Part shown: piece by piece, positions 16,835-28,343 of the stretch | Position numbering within the stretch: the first letter of the stretch is position 1 | Layout: each line of letters starts with the position of its first letter | Origin: Microbacterium sp. BH-3-3-3 | GTDB taxonomy: Bacteria; Actinomycetota; Actinomycetes; Actinomycetales; Microbacteriaceae | DNA length: 64,000 nucleotides | Reading direction: 5' to 3' | Assembly (NCBI RefSeq): GCF_007679045.1 | Contig: NZ_VEFS01000003.1 | Span: forward strand, 231,785-295,784 | Translations under genes and position numbers: made by a program | The notes under the pieces: generated by a model | Seen by the model: only the letters and a program-made list of their open reading frames with translations | The model's database searches: none | Told to the model about the DNA's origin: nothing

Positions 16835-18043
16835 GTGGCCGAGATGACGGACGTCTTCTTCGTCGACGGAATGCGCACCCCCTTCGGGCGCGCCGGCGAA
16901 AAAGGCATGTACTGGAACACCCGCGCCGACGACCTCGTGGTCAAGGCGATCATCGGGTTGATGGAGCGCAACGGCGACGTTCCCAAGGACCGGATCGACG
17001 ACGTGGCGATCGCCGCGACCTCGCAGACCGGTGACCAGGGACTGACCCTCGGACGCACGGCGGCGATCCTCGCGGGTCTGCCGATGACCGTGCCGGGCCT
17101 GGCGATCGAGCGCATGTGCGCCGGCGCCATGACGAGCGTCACCACGATGGGCGCCTCGATCGGCGTCGGCATGTACGACCTCGCCCTCGCCGGCGGCGTC
17201 GAGCACATGGGCCGCCACCCCATCGGCGGCAACGTCGACCCGAACCCGCGCTTCGTGGCCGAGAAGCTCGTCGACCCGGGTGCGCTGAACATGGGCGTCA
17301 CCGCCGAGCGCATCCACGACCGCTTCCCGCACCTCACGAAAGAGCGCGCCGATCGCTTCGGCGCCGCCAGCCAGCACAAGGTGCAGGCCGCCTACGAGGC
17401 GGGCAAGATCCAGCCCGACCTGGTCTCGGTCGCCGTCAAGGACGCCGAGGGCGCCTGGGGCCTCGCCACGGAGGACGAGGGTCGTCGACCCGAGACCACC
17501 GTCGAGGGCCTCGCGACGCTCAAGACGCCGTTCCGCCCGCACGGGCGGGTCACAGCAGGTACGTCGTCGCCGCTCACCGACGGCGCGACCATCAGCCTGC
17601 TTGCGGGCGCCGGCGCCGTGAAGGAGTTCGGCCTCGCGCCCAAGATGCGCATGGTCTCGTTCGCGTTCGCGGGCGTCGAGCCCGAGATCATGGGCATCGG
17701 ACCGATCCCCTCGACCGAGAAGGCCCTCAAGAAGGCCGGGCTCACGATCGACGACATCGGCCTGTTCGAGCTCAACGAGGCCTTCGCCATCCAGGTGATC
17801 TCGCTGCTCGATCACTTCGGCATCGCCGACGACGACCCGCGCGTGAACCCGTGGGGCGGTGCCATCGCCCTGGGCCACCCGCTCGCGGCATCCGGAGTGC
17901 GTCTCATGATCCAGCTGGCCGCGCAGTTCGCCGAGCGTCCCGACGTGCGCTACGGCCTCACCGCCATGTGCGTGGGCCTGGGACAGGGCGGCTCGGTCAT
18001 CTGGGAGAACCCGTTCTTCGACGGAAAGAAGAAGCGCAAGTGA
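16835..18043 (+). CDS. fadA: Thiolase (acetyl-CoA C-acyltransferase)
   Basis: 402 residues. Catalytic Cys95 is in IERMCAGAMTS, the NEAFAIQ and GGAIALGHPLAASG motifs carry the active-site His, and the second Cys is in AMCVGLGQGG. It cleaves 3-ketoacyl-CoA to acetyl-CoA in beta-oxidation. The GTG start has GGAGG 7 nt upstream; a plausible -10 TAGGCT lies at 16802-16807. The stop overlaps the start of the next gene as GTGA, so the pair forms the two subunits of a fatty-acid oxidation complex. Confidence 0.95.
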   Translation: MAEMTDVFFVDGMRTPFGRAGEKGMYWNTRADDLVVKAIIGLMERNGDVPKDRIDDVAIAATSQTGDQGLTLGRTAAILAGLPMTVPGLAIERMCAGAMTSVTTMGASIGVGMYDLALAGGVEHMGRHPIGGNVDPNPRFVAEKLVDPGALNMGVTAERIHDRFPHLTKERADRFGAASQHKVQAAYEAGKIQPDLVSVAVKDAEGAWGLATEDEGRRPETTVEGLATLKTPFRPHGRVTAGTSSPLTDGATISLLAGAGAVKEFGLAPKMRMVSFAFAGVEPEIMGIGPIPSTEKALKKAGLTIDDIGLFELNEAFAIQVISLLDHFGIADDDPRVNPWGGAIALGHPLAASGVRLMIQLAAQFAERPDVRYGLTAMCVGLGQGGSVIWENPFFDGKKKRK

Positions 18044-20178
18044 CCGACTACACCTCGATCGACTTCACGCCCCTCGACGCCCTCACCGGCGACGAGGTGG
18101 TGACCCACTCCCCCGTCCGCGACGTGCGGCTCCCCTCGGGCAACGTGCTGGCGCTGATCACGCTCGACAACGGTCGCGACCACACCCGGCCCAACACGCT
18201 GGGACCCGCGACCCTCGCCGAGCTCGGGCAGACGCTCGAGACGCTGAAGGAGCGTGCCGACAAGGGCGAGATCCACGCGGTCGCGATCACGGGCAAGCAG
18301 TACATCCTCGCGGCAGGCGCTGACCTGTCCGACGTGGCGAAGCTGCCCTCGAAAGACGTCGCCCGTCTCATCGCGCAGCGCGGTCACCAGGTGATCGGCT
18401 CGCTGTCGGAGCTCGGCGTGCCCTCGTTCGCGTTCGTGAACGGCCTCGCCCTCGGCGGCGGTCTCGAGATCGCATTGAACTCGACCTACCGCACGGTCGA
18501 CTCGTCGGCCGCGGCGGTCGCGCTGCCCGAGGTGTTCCTCGGCATCATCCCCGGCTGGGGCGGCGCCTACCTGCTGCCGAACCTCATCGGCATCGAGAAC
18601 GCGCTCGAGGTCGTCATCTCGAACCCGCTCAAGCAGAACCGCATGCTCAAGCCCCAGCAGGCGTTCGATCTCGGGATCATGGATGCCATCTTCCCGGCGG
18701 CCTCCTACCTCGAGGACTCGCTGCGGTGGGCCGACGGCGTGCTCACCGGGCGAGTCCGGGTGGAGCGCAAGAACGAGCCCGGCAAGCTCGAGCGCCTGAC
18801 GAAGTGGCCCATCGCGATCAAGATGGCCCGCGGCATGCTCGAGTCGAAGATCGGCACCGTGCCCCGCTCCCCCTACGTCGCGCTCGACCTGCTCGACAAG
18901 GCGAGGAGCGGCACCAAGGCCGAGGGTTTCGCGCGCGAAGACGAGGCGCTGGCCGAGCTCATCACGGGCGACCAGTTCGCGGCATCCATGTACGCCTTCG
19001 ATCTCGTCCAGAAGCGCGCCAAGCGTCCCGTCGGAGCCCCCGACAAGGCGCTCGCCAAGAAGGTCACCAAGGTCGGCGTCATCGGCGCCGGCCTCATGGC
19101 CTCGCAGTTCGCGCTGCTGTTCGTGCGCAAGCTGCGGGTGCCCGTGATCATCACCGACCTCGATCAGGGGCGGGTCGACAAGGGCGTGGCATCCATTCGA
19201 GACGAGATCGGCAAGCTCGAGGCCAAGGGCCGCCTGGACGGCGACACGGCCAACCAGCTGCGCGCCCTCGTGCACGGCACGACCGACCGGTCGGAGTTCG
19301 CCGACTGCGACTTCGTCATCGAGGCCGTCTTCGAAGAGGTGGGTGTCAAGCAGGAGGTCTTCTCGGCCATCGAGAAGATCGTCGCCGACGACGCGATCCT
19401 CGCCACGAACACCTCGTCGCTCTCGGTCGCCGAGATCGGCTCGGTGCTGCAGAACCCGGAGCGCCTGGTCGGCTTCCACTTCTTCAACCCGGTCGCGGTC
19501 ATGCCGCTCATCGAGGTCGTGAAGACGGATGCCACATCCGACGCCGCTCTCTCGACCGCGTTCGTCGTGGCGAAGGGACTCGGGAAGAACGCCGTGCTCA
19601 CGGCGGACGCGCCCGGGTTCGTCGTGAACCGCCTGCTCGCCAAGGTCATGGGAGAGGCCGCTCGCGCGGTCTACGAGGGAACACCGATCACGGTGGTGGA
19701 GAAGGCGTTCGCGCCCCTCGGTCTGCCGATGGGGCCGTTCCAGCTCATCGACCTGGTCGGCTGGAAGGTCGCCGCCCACGTGCAGGACACGATGGCGCAC
19801 GCGTTCCCCGACCGGTTCTTCTCGTCGGAGAACTTCCACGAGCTCGCGGCCCTGCCCGAGGTCGTCGAGAAGGACAAAGGTGGTCGGGTGACCGGCTGGA
19901 CCAAGGCCGCGCAGAAGGTGCTCGTGACCGGCAAGACGCCCGTCGCGCCCGAGACGATCCTCGCCCGCGTGCAGGACGGCCTCGCCCAGGAGATCAAGAT
20001 CATGCTGGACGAGGGCGTTGTCCCCGAGGTGCAGGACATCGACCTGTGCCTCATCCTCGGCGCCGGCTGGCCCTTCATCGACGGTGGGGCCTCGCCCTAC
20101 CTCGACCGCGAGGGGGCGTCGGAGCGCGCCTTCGGCGACACGTTCCACCACCCGCCCATCCGCGGCATCGGGGCCTGA
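18040..20178 (+). CDS. fadB: Multifunctional enoyl-CoA hydratase / 3-hydroxyacyl-CoA dehydrogenase
   Basis: 712 residues. The N-terminal crotonase domain (about 1-300) has AAGADLSDVA and GLALGGGLEIALNSTYR for the oxyanion hole and EVFLGIIPGWGG for the acidic residue. The dehydrogenase domain begins with a Rossmann motif GVIGAGLMASQ (about residue 345), continues with FVIEAVFEE, NTSSLSV and HFFNPV, and ends in the C-terminal domain. Family members usually read GxGxMG; here it is GAGLMA. Together with the thiolase upstream it performs hydration, oxidation and thiolysis. A terminator (20190-20225) follows. Confidence 0.95.
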   Translation: MTDYTSIDFTPLDALTGDEVVTHSPVRDVRLPSGNVLALITLDNGRDHTRPNTLGPATLAELGQTLETLKERADKGEIHAVAITGKQYILAAGADLSDVAKLPSKDVARLIAQRGHQVIGSLSELGVPSFAFVNGLALGGGLEIALNSTYRTVDSSAAAVALPEVFLGIIPGWGGAYLLPNLIGIENALEVVISNPLKQNRMLKPQQAFDLGIMDAIFPAASYLEDSLRWADGVLTGRVRVERKNEPGKLERLTKWPIAIKMARGMLESKIGTVPRSPYVALDLLDKARSGTKAEGFAREDEALAELITGDQFAASMYAFDLVQKRAKRPVGAPDKALAKKVTKVGVIGAGLMASQFALLFVRKLRVPVIITDLDQGRVDKGVASIRDEIGKLEAKGRLDGDTANQLRALVHGTTDRSEFADCDFVIEAVFEEVGVKQEVFSAIEKIVADDAILATNTSSLSVAEIGSVLQNPERLVGFHFFNPVAVMPLIEVVKTDATSDAALSTAFVVAKGLGKNAVLTADAPGFVVNRLLAKVMGEAARAVYEGTPITVVEKAFAPLGLPMGPFQLIDLVGWKVAAHVQDTMAHAFPDRFFSSENFHELAALPEVVEKDKGGRVTGWTKAAQKVLVTGKTPVAPETILARVQDGLAQEIKIMLDEGVVPEVQDIDLCLILGAGWPFIDGGASPYLDREGASERAFGDTFHHPPIRGIGA

Positions 20179-20189
20179 CCCCGGAGACG

Positions 20190-20225
20190 ACAGCGGCGTC
20201 GTCCCCGATGGGGCGGCGCCGCTGT
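20190..20225 (+). terminator. Terminator of the beta-oxidation operon
   Basis: ACAGCGGCG (20190-20198) and CGCCGCTGT (20217-20225) form a 9-bp stem 11 bp after the stop codon, with a smaller CCCC/GGGG hairpin inside the loop. Confidence 0.7.
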
Positions 20226-20260
20226 CGGTCGTGCGGGCGGTGCGCCGTCACCAGAACAGG

Positions 20261-20334
20261 CGGCGCGACGAGAACAGGGCGTTTGCGGCCGTTTCGTCCT
20301 GTTCTCTGTGCATCGCCCTGTTCTCGTGACGCCG
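20261..20334. repeat. 21-bp inverted repeat between fadB and dxs
   Basis: Arms 20261-20281 and 20314-20334 are complementary at 19 of 21 positions around the core CGAGAACAGGGCG. Two further GAACAGG-like cores lie at 20253-20260 and, inverted, at 20298-20304. Neither terminator of the flanking genes needs this structure. Confidence 0.75.
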
Positions 20335-20353
20335 TGATGTGGGGCCGAGACGT

Positions 20354-20389
20354 GAAACAGGCCGGGATGATGGCATCCCGGCCTGTTCC
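20354..20389 (-). terminator. Terminator of dxs
   Basis: A near-perfect 16-bp stem (GAAACAGGCCGGGATG and its complement) with loop ATGG, 16 bp after the dxs stop on the minus strand. Confidence 0.8.
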
Positions 20390-20404
20390 GCGTCGATCGA
20401 GCGC

Positions 20405-22354
20405 TTACGGGCGCGACTTCTCCCACTGCTCGATCGTGGGGATCGAGCCGGTCGGCGTCTGCCGCGCCATGGGGATGCGCGTGCCGAGCACCTGGGCGAC
20501 CACGTCGTGCGCGATCTTCGCCGCCGTCAGGCCGGCGTCGTCGAGGATCTGCTCGCGCGTCGCGTGGTCGATGAATTCGTCGGGGATGCCGAGCTCGTCG
20601 ACGGCCGTGTCGACGCCCGCCTCGCGCAGCACCTGCCGCACGCGGGTGCCGACGCCGCCGACGCGGATGCCGTCTTCGATCGTGATCACCAGTCGATGCT
20701 CGCGCGCCAGCTCGACGATCGAGGGCTGCACCGGGATCGCCCAGCGCGGGTCGATGACCGTCGCGCCGATGCCCTGCGCCTTGAGACGCTCCGCGACCTC
20801 GAGGGCGAGGTGCACCATCGGACCGATGCCGACCAGCAGCACGTCTTCGCTCGAGCCGCGGCTCAGCACATCGACGCCGTCGTGAAGTCGCTCGATCGCC
20901 TCGACGTCGTCGTTGACCTTGCCCTTGGGATAGCGCACCACGGTGGGCGCGTCTTCGACCGCGGTCGCCTCACGGAATACTTCTCGCAGGCGCGCGGCGT
21001 CGCGCGGGGCGGCGATGCGGATGCCGGGGACCAGCTGCAGCATCGCGAGGTCCCAGATGCCGTGATGGCTCGGGCCGTCGGGGCCGGTGACCCCGGCGCG
21101 ATCGAGCACGAACGTGACGCCGGCCTTGTGCAGGGCGACGTCCATCATGACCTGGTCGAACGCCCGGTTCATGAACGTCGCGTAGATCGCGACGACGGGG
21201 TGCAGACCGCCGAAGGCGAGACCGGCGGCGGATGCCACGGCGTGCTGCTCCGCGATGCCGACGTCGTACACCCGTTCGGGGAATCTCTCGGCGAAGTGCT
21301 GAAGACCCGTGGGGCGGAGCATGGCCGCGGTCATCGCGATGATGTCCTGGCGCTCGGCGCCGACCTTCAAGAGCTCCTCGGCGAAGACGTCGGTCCACTG
21401 CAGACCGCCGCCCGAGCCCAGTGCCTCGCCCGTGATCGGGTCGATCTTGCCCACCGCGTGGAACTGGTCGGCCTCGTCGCTCATCGCCGGGGCGTAACCG
21501 CTGCCCTTGTCGGTGATGGCGTGCACGATGACCGGAGCACCGTACGACTTCGCCAGCTCGAGGGTCTCGATGAGCGACTCGAAGTCGTGGCCGTCGATGG
21601 GGCCGAGGTACTTGATGTCGAGGTTGCTGTACAGCGCCTCGTTGTTGGTGAAGCGCGACAAGAAGCCGTGTGTGCCACCGCGGACGCCGCGATAGACGGC
21701 ACGTGCCGCGGGGCCCAGGCGACGGAAGAGCGTGTCGGAGCCGCGGTGCAGCGTGCGGTAGGCGTCGTTCGTGCGCACGCGGTTGAGGTACCGCGCCATG
21801 CCCCCGATGGTCGGGGCGTAAGAGCGACCGTTGTCGTTGACGACGATGACGAGGTTGCGATCGTTGTCGTCACTGATGTTGTTCAGCGCTTCCCAGGTCA
21901 TGCCGCCCGTGAGGGCGCCGTCACCGACGACGGCGACGACATGACGATCGCGGCGACCGGTGCGGCTGAAGGCCCGCGAGACGCCGTCGGCCCAGCTGAG
22001 GGAGCTGGAGGCGTGCGACGACTCCACGACGTCGTGCTCGCTCTCGGAGCGCTGCGGGTAGCCGGCGAGGCCGCCGCGCGAGCGCAGCAGCGAGAAGTCC
22101 TGGCGACCGGTGAGCATCTTGTGCACGTACGACTGGTGTCCCGTGTCGAAGATGATCGGGTCGGAGGGCGAGTCGAAGACCTTGTGCAAGGCGATCGTCA
22201 GCTCGACGACGCCCAGGTTCGGACCGAGGTGCCCGCCGGTGCGGGCGACGTTCTCGACGAGGAAGGACCGGACCTCGGCGGCCAGCTGACGCAGCTGGTC
22301 GGGGTTCAGCGCGTCGAGGTCGCGCGGTCCATGGATACCGGGTAGGAGAGCCAT
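20405..22354 (-). CDS. dxs: 1-deoxy-D-xylulose-5-phosphate synthase
   Basis: 649 residues. A thiamine-diphosphate enzyme that condenses pyruvate and glyceraldehyde 3-phosphate, the entry step of the MEP isoprenoid pathway. Visible motifs: DTGHQSYVHKMLTGR, the TPP motif GDGALTGGMTWEALNN, and in the second half VYDVGIAEQHAVASAAGLA with the catalytic Glu/His region, followed by the transketolase C-terminal domain. The ATG at 22354 has AGAGGAG upstream. It lies on the minus strand downstream of aconitase, as in many actinobacteria. Full length with no unusual features. Confidence 0.97.
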   Translation of the reverse strand: MALLPGIHGPRDLDALNPDQLRQLAAEVRSFLVENVARTGGHLGPNLGVVELTIALHKVFDSPSDPIIFDTGHQSYVHKMLTGRQDFSLLRSRGGLAGYPQRSESEHDVVESSHASSSLSWADGVSRAFSRTGRRDRHVVAVVGDGALTGGMTWEALNNISDDNDRNLVIVVNDNGRSYAPTIGGMARYLNRVRTNDAYRTLHRGSDTLFRRLGPAARAVYRGVRGGTHGFLSRFTNNEALYSNLDIKYLGPIDGHDFESLIETLELAKSYGAPVIVHAITDKGSGYAPAMSDEADQFHAVGKIDPITGEALGSGGGLQWTDVFAEELLKVGAERQDIIAMTAAMLRPTGLQHFAERFPERVYDVGIAEQHAVASAAGLAFGGLHPVVAIYATFMNRAFDQVMMDVALHKAGVTFVLDRAGVTGPDGPSHHGIWDLAMLQLVPGIRIAAPRDAARLREVFREATAVEDAPTVVRYPKGKVNDDVEAIERLHDGVDVLSRGSSEDVLLVGIGPMVHLALEVAERLKAQGIGATVIDPRWAIPVQPSIVELAREHRLVITIEDGIRVGGVGTRVRQVLREAGVDTAVDELGIPDEFIDHATREQILDDAGLTAAKIAHDVVAQVLGTRIPMARQTPTGSIPTIEQWEKSRP

Positions 22355-22466
22355 ACGACTCCTCTCGTGCGGTGCGCGCGGGGGCGCGCGTACGGGTCGA
22401 TTCTAGTCTCCGGGGGTGCTGCGGGCCCGGCAACGGCTTGCGTTCGGCCGCCGTGTACTCTCTGCG

Positions 22467-22515
22467 CGAACGACGGTGCCCCGGGAGCTCGAGGCTCCCG
22501 GGGCACCGTCGTTCG
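22467..22515 (-). terminator. Strong hairpin terminator of aconitase
   Basis: A perfect 21-bp stem (22467-22487 with 22495-22515) closing a 7-nt loop CTCGAGG, starting 4 bp after the aconitase stop. There is no T-run on the minus strand. The very stable stem may also protect the mRNA 3' end. Confidence 0.8.
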
Positions 22516-22519
22516 TGGG

Positions 22520-25378
<2,859 letters not shown>

Positions 25379-25491
25379 GATCGTCTCCTTCGTCGGCGAA
25401 TGCGCAGGCTTCAGGCCCGCATTTCTCCATCTTCCCCGTGCCGCTCGGTCGAAACCAGGAAGGTCGACCTAACCGCGCAGGGCGTCGGATT

Positions 25492-25509
25492 TATCTTGAT
25501 GTCAAGATA
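25492..25509. promoter_or_regulatory. 18-bp perfect palindrome, candidate operator for acnA
   Basis: TATCTTGATGTCAAGATA, two 8-bp complementary arms around TG, between the end of the DUF3159 gene and the aconitase start (115 bp upstream). It is strikingly AT-rich for this window. On the minus strand it includes TTGACA, so a bound regulator could overlap a -35 box. The cognate regulator is not in the window. Confidence 0.65.
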
Positions 25510-25512
25510 TTA

Positions 25513-26268
25513 TCAGGACTCGCGCCTGGGGTGCAGAGCACGCGCCACGAGCCACGTCACGGCGAGCATCGGCGCGAACAACGGCAGGCCCATGACGATC
25601 TTCAGAGTGCCGAGCGCGGTCACGTCTCCCGCGAAATACAGCGGGAGCTGAACGGCCAGGCGCGCCGCGAAGAGCGCGGCCCAGGCGATCGACAGCCACG
25701 TGTAGGCGCGGCGCTTGCGCTTGTCGGCGCGCCACCGCGTGCCCTCGCCCAGCAGGTACCCCGCGGCGAGACCGATCAGCGGCCAGCCCACCAGCGCCGA
25801 CACGAGGAAGGCCGTGCCGTACGCGCCGTTGGTGAAGAAGCCGAGCACGAAGTTGTCCTGCCCGCGGCCGGTCACCAGCGAGAGCACGGCGGCGCCGACC
25901 GTGGCCAGCAGACCGCCGATCGCGGCGTTGGGCGGCGACTTCGCGATGAGACGCGCGAGGGTGAAGACCACCGCGAGACCCACCGAGACGCCCAAGCTGA
26001 GCCACAGGTTGCCCTGGCGCGTCTCGGGGTCGATGGTGACCGTGAAGAGCACGACGAACGCCAGTGACGGCAGGACGGATTCCAGGATGCCGCGCACCCC
26101 GCCCATCGCCGCCCAGACGGCCGCGCCGGTGCTGGAGTGCTTGGCGGGGTCGAGGCCCGCACGGCGCGCGGCGTTGCCGAGTGCGGCGCTCACGCTGTCG
26201 GCCGCCGACGGCGGGTCGAGGGGGACGCGGTCGTCCTCGCGCCCGGGACGGACGGAGTCGTCGCTCAT
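25513..26268 (-). CDS. DUF3159 membrane protein
   Basis: 251 residues with six hydrophobic segments from about residue 60 (SLAFVVLFTVTI, WLSLGVSVGLAVVFTLARLI, IGGLLATVGAAVLSLVTG, and a C-terminal set). The GRGQDNFVLGFFTNGAYG motif is conserved in the family. Function unknown. It overlaps the DUF3710 gene by the ATGA rule and is part of a block whose order (DUF4193, DUF3093, dut, DUF3710, DUF3159) is kept in mycobacteria. Confidence 0.9.
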   Translation of the reverse strand: MSDDSVRPGREDDRVPLDPPSAADSVSAALGNAARRAGLDPAKHSSTGAAVWAAMGGVRGILESVLPSLAFVVLFTVTIDPETRQGNLWLSLGVSVGLAVVFTLARLIAKSPPNAAIGGLLATVGAAVLSLVTGRGQDNFVLGFFTNGAYGTAFLVSALVGWPLIGLAAGYLLGEGTRWRADKRKRRAYTWLSIAWAALFAARLAVQLPLYFAGDVTALGTLKIVMGLPLFAPMLAVTWLVARALHPRRES

Positions 26269-26897
26269 GCCGTGCCGGGGGTCGACGGCATCCGGAGAGG
26301 AATGAGATCGCGCGGGGGCATGGGCGACGAGCCGCGCACCACCACGATCGAGCGGAAGAGGTCTTCGACGGCGGCCGCGGCCTCCACGTCGCTGGTCGCC
26401 GCTCCCCCGATGACGCCGCGGAGGAACCAGCGCGGTCCGTCCACACCGACGAAGCGCGCGAGGCGCTTGCCCGCGCCGTCGGCTCCGGCCACGGGGACCT
26501 CGGCGAGTAGCTCCGGCCCGAGCGGGCCCTCACGCTCTTCGACACGGCCGCCCTGCTGCTTCACCTGCTGGCGGATCTGCTCGCGCGTCTCCTCCCAGAG
26601 GCCGCTCGTGCGCGGCGCGGCGAACGGTTGCACCTGCAGGGTGGACTCGGCGTAGTCGAGACCGACGGCGACGATGCGCTTTGTCTGCTCCTCGACCTCG
26701 AGACGCAGGTTGAGGCCCTCTCGCGGCAGGATCTTGATGCCGCCCAGGTCGATGTAGGGGCGCACGGGGTTGGCCTCGGACTCGTCGAACGGGCCCGCGT
26801 TCTCGCGGTCGAGGGGCGCGCTCTTGGTCGCGGGGGCCAGATCGGTGCCCGCCTCGTCTGCGGCGGTGGTGGTGGTCTGCGACTCGTCGTCGGTCAT
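26265..26897 (-). CDS. DUF3710 domain protein
   Basis: 210 residues. An acidic disordered N-terminus (about 1-45) precedes a folded domain with [43 protein letters not shown] and [17 protein letters not shown], which define DUF3710. No enzyme motif. The start ATG overlaps nothing; its stop shares ATGA with the DUF3159 gene, and its own start lies next to the dut stop (26894), so dut-DUF3710-DUF3159 is one translationally coupled operon. Confidence 0.9.
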   Translation of the reverse strand: MTDDESQTTTTAADEAGTDLAPATKSAPLDRENAGPFDESEANPVRPYIDLGGIKILPREGLNLRLEVEEQTKRIVAVGLDYAESTLQVQPFAAPRTSGLWEETREQIRQQVKQQGGRVEEREGPLGPELLAEVPVAGADGAGKRLARFVGVDGPRWFLRGVIGGAATSDVEAAAAVEDLFRSIVVVRGSSPMPPRDLIPLRMPSTPGTA

Positions 26898-27349
26898 CGG
26901 GTGCTCCCTTGCAAGCTCTGGTATCCGCTCGATCCGAAACCGCCGTCGCCGCGCACGCTGTCGGGAAGTTCGTCGACGGGGACGAAGCGCACGGGCGGGA
27001 CGGGCATCACGATGAGCTGGGCGATGCGGTCTCCGACCGCGATGTCATAGGCCTCGTCGAGGTCGGTGTTCAGCAGGGCGACCTTGATCTCGCCGCGGTA
27101 TCCCGCGTCGATGGTGCCGGGGGAGTTCACGATGGTGATGCCGTGCTTGGCGGCCAGGCCGCTGCGCGGAACCACGAACGCGGCGTATCCCTCGGGCAGC
27201 GCGATGCGCACGCCGGTCGACACGAGCGCGCGCCGGCCGGGCTCAAGGCGGACGGCCTCGGCGGCCGTCAGGTCGGCTCCGGCGTCGCCGGGGTGGGCGA
27301 AGACCGGGGGCTCGGATGCGACAATTGGGACGTCCACCGTTTCGGTCAC
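26894..27349 (-). CDS. dut: Deoxyuridine 5'-triphosphate nucleotidohydrolase
   Basis: 151 residues, a trimeric dUTPase that converts dUTP to dUMP and keeps uracil out of DNA. All five motifs are present: [41 protein letters not shown] and the P-loop-like [10 protein letters not shown] at the C-terminus. The GTG at 27349 is chosen from the protein start [11 protein letters not shown] with a GGGGG upstream. It is the first gene of the coupled dut-DUF3710-DUF3159 operon and divergent from the DUF3093 gene, only 12 bp away. Confidence 0.96.
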   Translation of the reverse strand: MTETVDVPIVASEPPVFAHPGDAGADLTAAEAVRLEPGRRALVSTGVRIALPEGYAAFVVPRSGLAAKHGITIVNSPGTIDAGYRGEIKVALLNTDLDEAYDIAVGDRIAQLIVMPVPPVRFVPVDELPDSVRGDGGFGSSGYQSLQGSTR

Positions 27350-27361
27350 CCCCCGAGGGTA

Positions 27362-27853
27362 ATGCAGAAGAGGAGGTGCGGCATCCGCACCGCAGCCGAG
27401 TACCGCGAGCGCCTGAGTCCGTCGTTGTGGGCGCTGGTGGCAGCCGCCGTCTGCGGCCCGATGGCCGCCGTCGTCTTCTCGCCGCTCGACACGACCCTCG
27501 CCCTGTTCATCGGGCTGGTGGTGTCGGTCGCGATCGTCGTCGCCCTGCTGGCGTTCTCGCCCGTGGTGGAGGTGCGCGACGGGGAGTTGCGAGCCGGTCG
27601 CGCGCACATTCCCGTCGATCTGCTGGGAGTTCCCGCCGGCGTCGTCGCGGAAGAGGCCCGCACCGCCCGTGGGAGTGGTCTCGACCACCGGGCGTGGCAT
27701 GTGATCCGGGGCGGGATCGACGGCATCGTCACGGTACCCGTGACCGACCCCGACGATCCGACCCCGATGTGGGTGGTGTCCACCCGCACGCCGGACCGCC
27801 TGGTGGCGGCGATCCAGCGCGCTCAGGTCAGGCTGCGCACTCCAGGCAGATGA
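27362..27853 (+). CDS. DUF3093 membrane protein
   Basis: 163 residues. Two membrane segments (about 22-45 and 50-70) follow a short cytoplasmic start containing [10 protein letters not shown], and a C-terminal domain ends [19 protein letters not shown], the DUF3093 hallmark. Function unknown. The ATG at 27362 has GAGGG upstream. The 3' end overlaps the convergent DUF4193 gene by 26 bp, and the 5' end almost touches dut, so transcription of the three genes is tightly interlocked. Confidence 0.88.
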   Translation: MQKRRCGIRTAAEYRERLSPSLWALVAAAVCGPMAAVVFSPLDTTLALFIGLVVSVAIVVALLAFSPVVEVRDGELRAGRAHIPVDLLGVPAGVVAEEARTARGSGLDHRAWHVIRGGIDGIVTVPVTDPDDPTPMWVVSTRTPDRLVAAIQRAQVRLRTPGR

Positions 27854-28121
27854 AGCCGGGGCCGCTCTCTTCGGCGATCTGCGAACGGTGCTTCACGAGG
27901 AAGCAGTTCATGCAGGTGAACTCGTCTTCCTGAGGGGGAAGGACGACGACATCGAGCTCGATGTCGGAAAGGTCGGCGCCGGGCAGTTCGAAGCCCGAGG
28001 GGTTGTCGGCATCCTCGTTGTCGATCGACCCCGACGCCTTGTCGGGCACGCGCTCCTTGAGGGCCTCGATCGACTCGCTGTCGTCCTCGGTCTTGCGCGG
28101 TGCGTCGTAATCGGTTGCCAT
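27828..28121 (-). CDS. DUF4193 domain protein
   Basis: 97 residues. An acidic N-terminus starting [23 protein letters not shown] precedes a small zinc-ribbon-like module with [14 protein letters not shown] and FICLECAA (Cys-x2-Cys twice). Conserved across actinobacteria in the same position opposite DUF3093. Function unknown; a structural zinc site is inferred from the four Cys. Confidence 0.92.
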   Translation of the reverse strand: MATDYDAPRKTEDDSESIEALKERVPDKASGSIDNEDADNPSGFELPGADLSDIELDVVVLPPQEDEFTCMNCFLVKHRSQIAEESGPGFICLECAA

Positions 28122-28343
28122 GCGTGCAGGTCTCTACTTCCGGATTTCGTGGTGCTGTGCCCTATCGGGTGCCCGATCGGGCGGCCATAGTTTGCATGAC
28201 CCGATCCCGATAAGCAAATGCTCGCCGGTGGGCGTGCGTGTCCTGGCGAGACGGGAAACTCGCGGCGCGCCCGCGATATTCCCGAAAGCACGGGGCGCGC
28301 ATGTCAGCATGGGCCCTGACCGCAGATCGGAGGGGTGTTTCGT

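Noticed and set aside
16835-20178. Single fused thiolase/multifunctional gene
   Set aside because: The frames differ and GTGA overlaps the stop; two proteins, as in other bacteria.
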